This document shows positions 36,701 to 45,741 of a stretch of 64,000 bases of DNA, piece by piece. Every line of letters starts with the position of its first letter. The first letter of the stretch is position 1. The position numbers and the translations under genes were made by a program. Source of the stretch: Dyadobacter sp. CY323 (GTDB lineage Bacteria > Bacteroidota > Bacteroidia > Cytophagales > Spirosomataceae); contig NZ_JAJUXH010000011.1 of NCBI RefSeq assembly GCF_021390245.1, forward strand, positions 62,001 to 126,000, read 5' to 3'. Under the pieces are notes generated by a model. The model ran no database searches, was not told the DNA's origin, and saw only the letters and a program-made list of their open reading frames with translations.

Positions 36701-37115
36701 TACACACATAAATATCCAGCAGATTATCACCATTCACATCGACCATTACCACTCCGGTACTCCATCTCGAAGATTCCGCGACGCCGGCTTTTGAGGTGAT
36801 ATCTTCAAACTTCCAGTTGCCTTTGTTCAGGTATAACTTACTGTCGCCCATGTTGGCAGTGAAGAAAATATCCTGCAATCCGTCATTATTAATGTCGCCG
36901 ATCGCCACGCCGCCGCCATTGTAGAAATTTCGGTAATTAAAAATATTGACGTCTTCCCGGTCTTCAACCTTGTTAACAAAGTCAATTCCGGTTTCCGAGG
37001 CATCCAGTTCTTCAAATAAAGTAGCTTCGTTGTCGGCTTTATTGCAGGAAAAAAGCGAAAGAACAGTTATAACACTGAAGATAACCCTGGCAAAAAAAGT
37101 AAATCTGATTGTCAT
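33774..37115 (-). CDS. Giant FG-GAP/VCBS lipoprotein with ASPIC/UnbV domain (first paralogue)
   Basis: Product of 1113 residues with the same layout as the gene after it: lipobox LFSC (C24), N-terminal FG-GAP propeller (about 35-500, with GDINNDGLQDIFF and DYDLDGDLDCYV), ASPIC/UnbV domain (about 525-608: YAIGSKIEVY, ARGFQSSTE, ITIGLG) and a second FG-GAP region (about 630-1100, DVNGDGKDDVFICG). Its ATG overlaps the stop of the small lipoprotein gene upstream by four bases. Family members occur next to SusC/SusD pairs in Bacteroidota; an accessory ligand-binding or surface role is inferred. Sequence divergence from its paralogue suggests an old duplication. Confidence 0.9.
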   Translation of the reverse strand: MTIRFTFFARVIFSVITVLSLFSCNKADNEATLFEELDASETGIDFVNKVEDREDVNIFNYRNFYNGGGVAIGDINNDGLQDIFFTANMGDSKLYLNKGNWKFEDITSKAGVAESSRWSTGVVMVDVNGDNLLDIYVCNAGYQKFVKKQGNTLYINNGDLTFTESAKKYGLDESGYTTHAAFLDYDLDGDLDCYVLNNSFIPVNTLNYANDRNLRAKDWPVKDFLKGGGAKLLRNDGGKFTDVSEEAGIYGSLIGFGLGITVGDINGDQYPDIYISNDFYEKDYLYINQKDGTFSEELEKRIKHTSLASMGADMADINNDGFPELFVTDMLPRDEYRYKTTTSFENHYLFNLKKEKGFYNQYMQNSLQLNNQDGTFSEIANYSGVSASDWSWGALMFDADNDGKTDIYVSNGIFHDILDQDFIDFFANEVTQKMVMSGEKQNMQNIIDRMPSTPIANNFFHNEGDLHFKERAQEFGFGTKSFSNGAAYADLDNDGDLDLVVNNVNQPCFVYKNKSDLQKDKNHYIKFKLVGEGMNTYAIGSKIEVYAGNEVFSKQLNPARGFQSSTEYPITIGLGKINEIDSIHITWPNRKVTSQPRIKADTTLSFSAKNATREFAPALPKSNFLLSTATVGGFEAHKENKYEDFYNERNIPVMLSREGPKAAIGDVNGDGKDDVFICGAKDQGSQLYLQKGNGFVKPAQKAFSDLAGFEDTAATFIDADGDGDLDLVVGSGGNETLKSSPDLPTRLYLNDGKGNFELNRKALPPNGMNTAVIVANDYDGDGDLDLFVGSRSVPKEYGSSPRSYLYQNDGAGTFKEVGKSIAPQLTGLGMVRDAFWADVNGDKSKELIVTGDWMAPCIFKYNAGKFEKMTSGLEAYQGFWGCMKVADMDGDGDQDIVLGNIGENFALKASADAPLKLWINDFNKNGTIEKVISKTVDTKDLPVLLKRELTTQFPFLKKKSIKHSEYAKLSVQDLFPEDLLKNAVHKTVTYIRSAIAVNDGKGHFTIKPLPEMAQISCLNAIESIDVNKDGKPDLVVGGNFSYYIPQFGSLDACQGNVLINKGNLQFDVLLSNQSGYAVDGEVKQISPIAIQGTPYLINLINNAAPTLFKINKL

Positions 37116-37705
37116 TTATCTAGCTTATTGGAACCGAAAATCTCGTCCTCGGTGATACTTGTCCACGTAATTGCAGGCATTTTGCAAACGATTAATCCGT
37201 CTGCGGTAAGATACTTTTCAGGTTGTTGAAAATCACTGTATTTCCCAACCTTACCTGTGATTTTGAAAACAATTCTGTCCCTGGCAAAAGAAACGGCCTC
37301 GATCTTCCCATCCGTCATCATATAACCTTCCCCGATCAGATTTTCTTTATCAATGAGTTTGCCAAGTTTCAGACTTGCATTGAACATATTGCTTGTCGAA
37401 ACTTCCTTAACGATCGGCTGCTGGTACCATTTTTCTCCACCCAGATTCAGCATGGTCCTTCCTTCAAACTGATCCACCAGAACAAGGCTTAACATCTGAT
37501 CGGTAAAGGTCATTTGCCCCGTGAATAGGCTTTGAGCCGGATAAAATTCCTTTCCGTCAATGCGCATGATCACCTTTGTCTGGTTTTCTTTAAGTTCACT
37601 GAGGATCTGTTTTATGTTCTCTTCCGAGCCTTTATTCCCGGTACAACCGAAATCCAGAAAAGCCATTAAAACCAATAAATAAACACTAAACCGCAACAAC
37701 ATCAT
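37112..37705 (-). CDS. Small lipoprotein-like protein of unknown function in the SusCD/FG-GAP operon
   Basis: Product of 197 residues from the ATG at 37705; the longer frame to 37807 overlaps the SusD stop and is rejected. A hydrophobic N-terminus ends in DFGC, a non-ideal lipobox, so it is a probable envelope lipoprotein. The body is beta-rich in pattern (VIMRIDGKEFYPAQSLFTG, EGYMMTDGKIEAVSF). I do not recognise the family. Its stop is coupled (ATGA) to the first FG-GAP lipoprotein, and SusD ends 70 bases upstream, so it belongs to the same transcript. The function cannot be inferred. Confidence 0.7.
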   Translation of the reverse strand: MMLLRFSVYLLVLMAFLDFGCTGNKGSEENIKQILSELKENQTKVIMRIDGKEFYPAQSLFTGQMTFTDQMLSLVLVDQFEGRTMLNLGGEKWYQQPIVKEVSTSNMFNASLKLGKLIDKENLIGEGYMMTDGKIEAVSFARDRIVFKITGKVGKYSDFQQPEKYLTADGLIVCKMPAITWTSITEDEIFGSNKLDK

Positions 37706-37775
37706 TTCAGATACTATAAAAAACAAAGATGCCCGAAACATCGGACATCTTTGAAAAAGTATACAACTAATTTTA

Positions 37776-39266
37776 TTAATAACCGGGATTCTGAACAAGG
37801 TTTGCATTGGAAACCAATGCGGCAGAAGGAATTGGATAAAGTACCGTGTGAGGATCTTTCACAGCCGTTCCGGCACCCGTCGTAAATTTGCCAAAACGCA
37901 CCTCGGTAGTTCTTTTTCCACCTTCCCAGTAAAGTTCACGTCCGTTTTCAGCGAACAAGCTCTCTTCATTCAGAGTAGCCAGGGCAGATGCACCACGCAC
38001 AGTTCTGAGGCCATTTATCTGAGCAAGTGCACCGGCAGCATTTCCGCCTCTCAGCAATGCCTCAGCTTTCATCAAATAAGCTTCTGCATAACGCATCAGA
38101 ATGTACTTCCCTGAATTCGCCGGGTGGTATTTAATTACGCGGATACCTTTGTCGGTAGCGGCACCAGCCAAAGGCACATCTTTTGTAAATTGTAGCGGTC
38201 TTTGTGTCCTGGTATCTACGATCTGAGCACCTTTATCGTTGAACTGTTGTCCGATAAGAAACCCGGTTCCGATACCTGAATATTGCGATCCGTCTTTCTT
38301 CGCGGGAGCTCCGATACGTGTATCTTTTGCCTCGAATGTGTCATAAAAATCAGCTAGGGTAGCGAAGCCGTTCCATCCCGATGGGTTCTGATCGTAGTGA
38401 AGTGTCATGAACCAGCGGTTTTGAGCTGTACCTTCCAATACTACGAAGATAGGTTCTGTTTTAGCAGCGGCTGAGAAAGCAGTGAAGTAGTCTTTTTCAA
38501 GCGCATACCCATCGGCAGTGATCGCATCTACATAAGCCACCACTTTATCCATATCTGCCTTGTCGAAAGTATAAGGCCCTTCCGCAGCAGCACTTTTGTA
38601 AACAGCTTTGTTAAGATACAGTTTGGCAAGCAGGAAGTTAGCAGCCGCTTTGCTGGCAGTTCCATTTGTTACGGAAGGACCTGCTTTTGGTAATGCAGGA
38701 AGTGCTTCTTCCAAATCTTTTACGATATAGTCGAATGCTTCTGAGCGTGTCAAGACTCGTGGTAGTTCGATAGCGGTTTGGGTTACTTCCCTGAAAGGTA
38801 CAGCACCCCAATAATCCATTACCCAATACATATTGTAAGCACGAAGAAATTGAGCTTCCGCTTTCTGCGCCGCAGTAGGATTGGAAGCAATAATCTCTGT
38901 CGAACGGTAGGCTCTCTGGTTCAACGCATTCCATGCACTCAGAATGTAAGAGTGGGAAGCATCCCATGTATGGGCGTCCAATGTACGCCACACCCCATTG
39001 TCACCCCAGTCAACACCTCGCGTCGGAGGGATCATTTCAGCAGTAGTATGCTCCCCCAGGGCATAAATACCTGCCTGATCAGAGTACGTCGACAGATCCT
39101 TGTAAGCAGAGGCTAACGCTTCTTTGACATTAATAGGAGCAAAGCCACCATCCGCGTCCTTACTAAGCTCCGAATCCTTTTCCTCATTGACAAGGTCTGT
39201 ACAAGCGGACAAAACCGAAATGCTTATACAGAGAATAAATATCTTATAAAGTTTGTAAGTTTTCAT
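37776..39266 (-). CDS. SusD/RagB family lipoprotein
   Basis: Product of 496 residues. The lipobox is LSAC (C22), followed by an acidic tether, as in surface-exposed SusD lipoproteins. The family helices are present: EAQFLRAYNMYWVMDYWGAVPF and RYAEAYLMKAEALLRGGNAAGALAQIN. The C-terminus ends YPIPSAALVSNANLVQNPGY, a typical SusD ending. It should form the ligand-gating lid of the SusC encoded 18 bases upstream. This pair has no adjacent sigma or FecR gene, unlike the pair at 11-18 kb, and its SusC has no STN domain. Confidence 0.95.
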   Translation of the reverse strand: MKTYKLYKIFILCISISVLSACTDLVNEEKDSELSKDADGGFAPINVKEALASAYKDLSTYSDQAGIYALGEHTTAEMIPPTRGVDWGDNGVWRTLDAHTWDASHSYILSAWNALNQRAYRSTEIIASNPTAAQKAEAQFLRAYNMYWVMDYWGAVPFREVTQTAIELPRVLTRSEAFDYIVKDLEEALPALPKAGPSVTNGTASKAAANFLLAKLYLNKAVYKSAAAEGPYTFDKADMDKVVAYVDAITADGYALEKDYFTAFSAAAKTEPIFVVLEGTAQNRWFMTLHYDQNPSGWNGFATLADFYDTFEAKDTRIGAPAKKDGSQYSGIGTGFLIGQQFNDKGAQIVDTRTQRPLQFTKDVPLAGAATDKGIRVIKYHPANSGKYILMRYAEAYLMKAEALLRGGNAAGALAQINGLRTVRGASALATLNEESLFAENGRELYWEGGKRTTEVRFGKFTTGAGTAVKDPHTVLYPIPSAALVSNANLVQNPGY

Positions 39267-39284
39267 TTTACCAATTTTAGACTA

Positions 39285-42200
39285 TTAAAATGAGACATTA
39301 AAGCCGACTGTCCAAGTTCTTGCCCGTGGGTAAGAAGTGTAATCAATTCCAAAAGATGGAATGTCATTCATTTGCTTGTTAGTACTTACTTCCGGATCCT
39401 GTCCACTATATTTTGTTATTGTAAGTAAATTTTGTCCTGAAACAAAAACTCGGGCATTGCTCAGAACTTTATTACTCTTCATGGGGACACGATATCCCAG
39501 AGAAAAATTTTGCAATCTAACAAAATCACCTTTTTCCAAAAACCGCGTAGAGACGTCAGGAGCAAATAGCGGATCCTCGCCATTACCAATAACATTTTTA
39601 GTAACATTCCTGCCATTTTGAAAAGACCCCTGGGTAAAGAAAGCATTCGCCGTGTTGGAGTAAATATAATTGCCAAATACACCGTTGAAGAAAACGCTTA
39701 AATCGAAATTTCCGTATTTAAGGTTATTTGTTAAACCCGCGTTAACCTTAGGCAATGGACTTTTTCCTACAAATTGCTGGATGTCCCCATTCGGATATAT
39801 AGGTTTTCCGCTATCGTCAAATCCAGCGAATTCCCGCACAAAATAAGCAAATAAAGGCTGACCCGCTTCCAATTGTTGCGCGAAGGCACCCGATAACCCT
39901 TGTCCGTTAATTTCGCCAGTTTGATAACTACCCGTTAGATTCTTAACCATATTTTTATTGTAGGATGCATTTACCAATACTTCCCACGAAAATTTCTTTC
40001 CATCCACTACTATAGCATTTAGAGCAAGCTCAATGCCTCGGTTTTGAATATCGGTATCCAGGTTACGGTATGTAAACGGGTTTGGCGCTGGCTGAGCAGA
40101 AACAACTTTGAATAACAGATCCTTGGTGCTTTTACTGTAAACGTCGATAGTACCGCCAAGTCGTCCCTTCAAAATTGAAAAATCCAATCCTAAATTAAAG
40201 GCTGCTGTCGATTCCCACTTAAGGTCTGCATTATTATACGCGACTGCGCCTGAACCACCGCCGGATATGTTTGTACCAGTATCATTAATAGTATAATCTC
40301 CGTAGCGATCCCTCCTATCGTAGAGATTGTGAGGAATTGCCTGGTTTCCTGTAACACCATAACCAACACGCAGCGAAAGATCGGTAAATACAGTTTTGGG
40401 AATAAATTCTTCTTCAACCAATTTCCATTTGAATGCTCCCGATGGGAAGTAACCGTATTTGTTGTTCCCCCCGAATTTAGAAGATCCATCCACACGCAAT
40501 GTACCGGTAAACAAATACTTGCTACCAAAACCTAAATTAACCCGACCGAAATAGGATTGCAGCTCATCTTTGGTATAGCTCGAATTCTGGATTACAGAAC
40601 CTACTGTTGCGACGGCGGTTTCATCTTTCGGAGTTACTGTCCCGGCAACGCCCAGGTTGTTGACCATTAGATCCAGATCACTTGTTCTAAAACGGGTAGC
40701 AGTTACGTTTTTAGTGCCGTACTCAAAGCTTTGGTAAGAATAACCCAGTAAAGCATTTAATGACACGTTGCCGATTTCTTTATCATAGGTAAAGTAGTTT
40801 TCCCAAAGTTGGTTGTTGGTTTCTACATCACGGATGTAAACGCGGCCAAGGTCACGGATACCAGTTACATAAAGATCTCTTGAATAAGCTTGTTTTCTGG
40901 AAGACATCGATTTATCAAAACCAAGGACAGTTTTGAATTTCAACCCTTTGATAATTTCAAGCTCAGCATTGATGTTACCCAGTGCGCGAAGTGTATTGTT
41001 TTTGTCTCTGGACAAATTGACAAACGCAGCCGGGTTTGGCTCCGAATTGGTAACCTGATTGTACACGCCCGGCGCAGAGAATACGGCTCTGGTTGGATTA
41101 GCTTTCAGGATACTACCCATCAAATCACCTTCAAAACCAATATTTTCAGAGATAGGAACGCCTGTATCTTGAGTATTGGCAAAGTTCAGGTTGCTTCCGA
41201 TTGTCAGTTTATCCCCGATGAACTTTTTCTGTCCGGAGAAACCAACACTATAACGTTTTACATTGGACGTCTGCACAATACCATCCTGATTCAAATAACC
41301 CAAAGAGAAACGATAGTTACCAGAAGCGTCACCGCCGCCATAGGAAAGGTTATGCTGTTGCGTCTTAGCTGTTCTGAACAAAACGTCCTGCCAGTCTGTA
41401 TCAGCGCCCTGATCTTGTCCACCTGCCGCCTTGTACTCCTGAGCATTCAACAAATCATACTTTTTGGTAATGTTGCTGATACCGAAAGAATAGCCATAAT
41501 CCAATGTCCCTTTTCCTCTACCTCTTTTGGTAGTGATCAGAACAACACCATTGGCACCCCTCGAACCATAGATAGCGGTTGCAGAAGCATCTTTCAGTAT
41601 GTCCATGCTTTGAATATCATCCGGGTTCAGGAAGTTGAGCGGGTTTTTGGCCGGCTGGCGACCTACACCCTGGTTATCACCGCCTGATGAAGTATTATCC
41701 CCGCTCAAAGGAACACCGTCAATTACAAATAACGGGTTGTTTCCACCAAGAACGGACGATGTACCACGGATACGCACGTTAATTCCACCGCCAGGCTCAC
41801 CACTTTGCTGGGTGATCTGGACACCGGCCACACGGCCCTGCATCAGCTGTTCGGGAGACGTTACGATACCTTTCTGGAAGTCTTTGGAACCCAGCGCCGA
41901 AACCGCACCGGTTGCATCTTTCTTTTTTACGGTTCCATATCCCACCACCACCACTTCTTCCAGGGCTTTCACATCCTCGGAAAGGGATACATCCAAAACT
42001 GTATTGTTTCCAACAGGCATGTCTTTAGTAACATAACCAATGGCACTGAAACTCAATGTGGTATTAGCGGGAACAGTGATCTGGTAGTTTCCCTGGACAT
42101 CGGTATTGGTTCCACGGGTACTTCCTTTTACGGTTACCGTTACGCCGGGAAGGCCTTCCGATTTGGAGTCTGTCACCTTTCCGGCGACGTTAACTTCCTG

Positions 42201-42344
42201 CGCGAATACAAATGTGACTTGAAGCATCGCAAAGAGAACTGTTAACAGTCCCATTTTGCGAATAGACGGACTTTTCCCCGCGCGGGCAACCGGCGCGTCC
42301 GGAAAATGATGTTGACGAAGTGAACGATTGGATAAATTCATCAT
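39285..42344 (-). CDS. SusC/RagA TonB-linked outer membrane transporter
   Basis: Product of 1019 residues. A polar leader of about 30 residues precedes the hydrophobic core (31-48), so the true start may be the ATG at about residue 31 (near 42254). A carboxypeptidase-D regulatory-like domain lies at 52-122, VVVVGYGT at 131-138, the plug at about 145-260, and the barrel to the end. There is no STN domain, so regulation through an anti-sigma relay is not expected. It is the first gene of the leftward block SusC, SusD, small lipoprotein and two FG-GAP/ASPIC lipoproteins. The substrate is not known. Confidence 0.94.
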   Translation of the reverse strand: MMNLSNRSLRQHHFPDAPVARAGKSPSIRKMGLLTVLFAMLQVTFVFAQEVNVAGKVTDSKSEGLPGVTVTVKGSTRGTNTDVQGNYQITVPANTTLSFSAIGYVTKDMPVGNNTVLDVSLSEDVKALEEVVVVGYGTVKKKDATGAVSALGSKDFQKGIVTSPEQLMQGRVAGVQITQQSGEPGGGINVRIRGTSSVLGGNNPLFVIDGVPLSGDNTSSGGDNQGVGRQPAKNPLNFLNPDDIQSMDILKDASATAIYGSRGANGVVLITTKRGRGKGTLDYGYSFGISNITKKYDLLNAQEYKAAGGQDQGADTDWQDVLFRTAKTQQHNLSYGGGDASGNYRFSLGYLNQDGIVQTSNVKRYSVGFSGQKKFIGDKLTIGSNLNFANTQDTGVPISENIGFEGDLMGSILKANPTRAVFSAPGVYNQVTNSEPNPAAFVNLSRDKNNTLRALGNINAELEIIKGLKFKTVLGFDKSMSSRKQAYSRDLYVTGIRDLGRVYIRDVETNNQLWENYFTYDKEIGNVSLNALLGYSYQSFEYGTKNVTATRFRTSDLDLMVNNLGVAGTVTPKDETAVATVGSVIQNSSYTKDELQSYFGRVNLGFGSKYLFTGTLRVDGSSKFGGNNKYGYFPSGAFKWKLVEEEFIPKTVFTDLSLRVGYGVTGNQAIPHNLYDRRDRYGDYTINDTGTNISGGGSGAVAYNNADLKWESTAAFNLGLDFSILKGRLGGTIDVYSKSTKDLLFKVVSAQPAPNPFTYRNLDTDIQNRGIELALNAIVVDGKKFSWEVLVNASYNKNMVKNLTGSYQTGEINGQGLSGAFAQQLEAGQPLFAYFVREFAGFDDSGKPIYPNGDIQQFVGKSPLPKVNAGLTNNLKYGNFDLSVFFNGVFGNYIYSNTANAFFTQGSFQNGRNVTKNVIGNGEDPLFAPDVSTRFLEKGDFVRLQNFSLGYRVPMKSNKVLSNARVFVSGQNLLTITKYSGQDPEVSTNKQMNDIPSFGIDYTSYPRARTWTVGFNVSF

Positions 42345-42704
42345 AGGTTAGATAATATTATTAGGTCAATGCTCGCCATTTTTGTATCATTTTAACATTC
42401 TGAAAAAATTCGGCTAAAAACGGCACTAAAACTGTTCAAATGCGCTTTATACTGAATTTATGACAGATTAAGTTGAAATTTAACATGATGACTTACGCAA
42501 AATAATATAAAATAACCATATAATGCAATATGAGGTTACTAAAATTGGTACATTAAAATCAATTTAATTTCATATTGTTTCCAGGTTTCAGGGTAGAGTT
42601 CAAATTGGATATTTGAGAAGTACAAAAGCGGATACTTATATGGTGCAATTCACGTATGCAAATCCCTGACAGTCAAAACAAGTCATAGTTATCTCACTTT
42701 TTTA
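42345..42704. other. AT-rich intergenic region without a recognised gene
   Basis: This divergent region separates the SusC operon from the FAD-linked dehydrogenase gene. Only short uncharacterised frames and no RNA structure were seen. It should hold the SusC promoter, but I found no TAnnTTTG match for it, which suggests a different sigma factor or an activator. Confidence 0.4.
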
Positions 42705-42736
42705 TTGGCAATCCTTTCGCGTTGTCTGTAACTTTG
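42705..42736 (+). promoter_or_regulatory. Bacteroidetes-type promoter of the FAD/Fe-S dehydrogenase gene
   Basis: TTG (42705-42707), 21 bp, then TAACTTTG (42729-42736), 29 bases before the ATG. Both elements fit the consensus. Confidence 0.7.
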
Positions 42737-42765
42737 AATCTCGAAATTCTCCAGTTAATTATATT

Positions 42766-45741
42766 ATGACATCGCTGTCCCCAGTATCAGAAACCGACCT
42801 CCATTCACTCGCAAAAAATCTGGAAGGTGACTTGTTTTACGATAACACCATGAGGACGTTATATGCTACGGATGCATCCGCTTACCGCGAAATGCCTTTG
42901 GCCGTGGCAATCCCGAAGTCCGAAAAAGATCTCAAAACCCTCATTTCTTACGCGACCGAAAAACATATTTCACTTATTCCGAGGACAGCAGGAACATCGC
43001 TGGCGGGTCAGGTGGTAGGTAACGGTATAGTAGTAGACGTTTCAAAAAACTTCACCAGGATCCTCGAAATCAATGCGGAGGAAAAATGGGTGAGGGTGCA
43101 GCCCGGCGTCGTGCGCGATGAGCTGAATATGGCTTTGAAACCGTACGGATTATATTTCGGGCCCGAGACTTCGACTGCAAACCGCGCGATGATCGGGGGA
43201 ATGGTTGGGAACAACTCCTGCGGCTCAAACTCCATTGTTTACGGAAGCACAAGAGAACATACTCTTGAAGTAAAAGCCATTCTTGCCGATGGATCTGACG
43301 CGGAATTTAAAAGTCTGGACGAGTCAAATTTTCAAGATCTGCTATCCCGGGCGGCAAAGCTGAATGGCAGCGCTACTTTGCTTGACAGGATTTATTTGAA
43401 AACGAATGAAATCCTGCACTCTCCTGAAAATCAGAAGGAAATAAGAAGAAATTTCCCGAAACCATCCGTCGAAAGACGTAATACCGGCTATGCGCTGGAT
43501 ATGTTGCTCAATTCGGCGCCTTTTAATGCTGAAAATGAAGGAGGAAAGCCATTCAATATGTGCAGCCTCATTGCCGGCTCGGAAGGTACACTTTGTTTTC
43601 TGACCGAAATAAAATTAAATCTCGTCCCGCTTCCTCCTAAAACGCAGGGATTGGTTTGTGTGCATTGTGACACGATCGACGAGGCATTACGGGCAACGGT
43701 ACTAACATTAAAATACGGCCCGCAAGCAGTGGAGCTGATCGACGAATACGTTCTGGAATGCGCCACAACCAATGCAGAACAAAAGAAAAATGCATTTTTT
43801 GTAAAAAATAAACCCGACGGAACGTTCCCGGCGATCCTGGTGGTAGACCTTTCGCGGGAAACAAAAGAAGAAGTTGAGTCACTGGCCGCCACACTTGAAA
43901 ATGAATTAAAAGAGGCGGGGATCGGCTTCCATTATCCCTTGCTTTTTGGAGATGATACCAAGAAAATCTGGACCCTCAGAAAGGCGGGCCTGGGATTGCT
44001 GGCCAATATTCCCGGCGATGAAAAAGCGGTAGCAGTAATTGAAGACACGGCAATCGACGTTTACGACCAACCGGAATACATCCGCGATTTCAATGAGATC
44101 CTGAAAAAACACGGAATGTCGGCGGTACATTATGCGCATGCCGGATCAGGCGAGCTGCATTTGAGGCCCATTATTAATCTTAAAACCGTAGAAGGCCACC
44201 GCCAATTCAGGATGATTGCGGAAGAGATCGCCGATCTGGTAAAAAAATACGATGGTTCGCTTTCCGGGGAACATGGCGACGGCAGGTTGCGGGGCGAGTT
44301 CATCCCCAAAATGGTGGGCGAGCACAACTACCGGTTGTTTAAAGAAATCAAGAAAACCTGGGACCCGCATAACATCTTTAATCCGGGGAAAATCGTGGAT
44401 ACGGCGCCGATGGATACATTTCTTCGCTACGAAGCCGATCAGAAAACGCCCGAGTTTAAAACTTATTTCCGTTTCCACGACCAGGATATTCTCCAACACG
44501 CGGAGCAATGCAATGGGTCGGGCGATTGCCGGAAGACGCAAATGAGCGGGGGTACCATGTGCCCGAGCTTCATGGCGACGCGGAATGAAAAGGATACCAC
44601 GCGTGCCCGCGCCAACATTCTGCGTGAAATGCTGACCCGTTCGACAAAGGAAAACAGGTTTGATAATCATGAAATAAAGGAAGTGTACGATTTGTGCCTG
44701 GCTTGCAAGGGCTGCAAAGGTGAGTGCCCGTCCAACGTCGATGTCGCGAAACTTAAAATGGAGTTCTTGCAGCAATATCACGATGTTCATGGCGTCCCGC
44801 TGCGGTCATGGCTGGTTGGGAATTTTTCCAGAATGACAGGGATTGCGAGTTACGTTCCCTGGGCTTATAATCTGATCTTCAAAAATGCGCCACTCCGCAG
44901 ACTTGCGAACTCGGTAGTCGGATTTCACCCGGATCGCACGATGCCGCTTTTGCATACCACCACATTGAAAAAGTGGTATGATCAGCGAAAGAAAGGAGCA
45001 TTGAAGTCCGAGCGGAAAGTATATCTGTTTTGTGATGAATTTACCAATTACAATGATGTTGAAATCGGTAAAAAGTCTGTTTTGACACTTGAAAAACTTG
45101 GTTATGAAGTCATTATTCCAGATCACGCACCGTCTGGTCGCCCCCAGCTTTCGAAGGGTCTTTTGAAGGATGCAAAAAAAATCGCGGAAGAAAATATCCG
45201 TTTGCTGAAAGATATCGTTTCACACCACTCGCCGCTGGTAGGCATCGAACCTTCGGCTATCCTCACTTTCCGTGACGAATATCCGGACCTGGTGAGTGAT
45301 GAACTGGTGGAAGAAGCGAAAAAGCTGGCACAGAATGCCTTGCAATTTGATGAATTCATCTCCCGGGAAATCGAATTGAAAAATATTTCGAAAGATCAGT
45401 TTACCAAAGAGAAACGATTGATCAAATTGCATGGACATTGCCAGCAAAAGGCCATTTCCAGCATGATACCTACTAAAAAAATGCTTTCGCTTCCCGAGAA
45501 CTATACGGTACAGCTCATCCCGTCGGGATGCTGCGGCATGGCCGGTTCGTTTGGATATGAAAAGGAGCATTATGACATTTCGATGCAAATTGGCGAGCTG
45601 GTACTTTTCCCCGCGGTTCGCCAGCAACCCGAAGAAGTGATCATCGCAGCCCCGGGGACCAGCTGCCGCCATCAGATCCACGACGGTACGGGACGTAAGG
45701 CAATGCATCCGGCGGAAATTATTTGGGATGCGTTGATATAA
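42766..45741 (+). CDS. FAD-linked D-2-hydroxyacid dehydrogenase with Fe-S and CCG domains
   Basis: Product of 991 residues in one chain. The FAD-binding domain (about 45-190) shows PRTAGTSLAGQVVG and GGMVGNNSCGSNSI. The vanillyl-alcohol-oxidase type C-terminal domain follows (about 220-535), with SGEHGDGRLRGEF and a NPGKIVD ending. A ferredoxin-type segment carries CNGSGDCRK..CPS (about 580) and CLACKGCKGECPSNVD (about 643). The CCG-type domain at the end includes GCCGMAGSFGYEKEHYDIS (about 920). This resembles the YdiJ/D-lactate or D-2-hydroxyglutarate dehydrogenase type that passes electrons to the respiratory chain. The substrate is not certain. Confidence 0.93.
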   Translation: MTSLSPVSETDLHSLAKNLEGDLFYDNTMRTLYATDASAYREMPLAVAIPKSEKDLKTLISYATEKHISLIPRTAGTSLAGQVVGNGIVVDVSKNFTRILEINAEEKWVRVQPGVVRDELNMALKPYGLYFGPETSTANRAMIGGMVGNNSCGSNSIVYGSTREHTLEVKAILADGSDAEFKSLDESNFQDLLSRAAKLNGSATLLDRIYLKTNEILHSPENQKEIRRNFPKPSVERRNTGYALDMLLNSAPFNAENEGGKPFNMCSLIAGSEGTLCFLTEIKLNLVPLPPKTQGLVCVHCDTIDEALRATVLTLKYGPQAVELIDEYVLECATTNAEQKKNAFFVKNKPDGTFPAILVVDLSRETKEEVESLAATLENELKEAGIGFHYPLLFGDDTKKIWTLRKAGLGLLANIPGDEKAVAVIEDTAIDVYDQPEYIRDFNEILKKHGMSAVHYAHAGSGELHLRPIINLKTVEGHRQFRMIAEEIADLVKKYDGSLSGEHGDGRLRGEFIPKMVGEHNYRLFKEIKKTWDPHNIFNPGKIVDTAPMDTFLRYEADQKTPEFKTYFRFHDQDILQHAEQCNGSGDCRKTQMSGGTMCPSFMATRNEKDTTRARANILREMLTRSTKENRFDNHEIKEVYDLCLACKGCKGECPSNVDVAKLKMEFLQQYHDVHGVPLRSWLVGNFSRMTGIASYVPWAYNLIFKNAPLRRLANSVVGFHPDRTMPLLHTTTLKKWYDQRKKGALKSERKVYLFCDEFTNYNDVEIGKKSVLTLEKLGYEVIIPDHAPSGRPQLSKGLLKDAKKIAEENIRLLKDIVSHHSPLVGIEPSAILTFRDEYPDLVSDELVEEAKKLAQNALQFDEFISREIELKNISKDQFTKEKRLIKLHGHCQQKAISSMIPTKKMLSLPENYTVQLIPSGCCGMAGSFGYEKEHYDISMQIGELVLFPAVRQQPEEVIIAAPGTSCRHQIHDGTGRKAMHPAEIIWDALI

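Noticed and set aside
44146..44790. Long antisense frame (over 200 codons) inside the dehydrogenase gene
   Set aside because: It lies wholly opposite a gene with clear domains, and its translation has no recognisable domain or start context.
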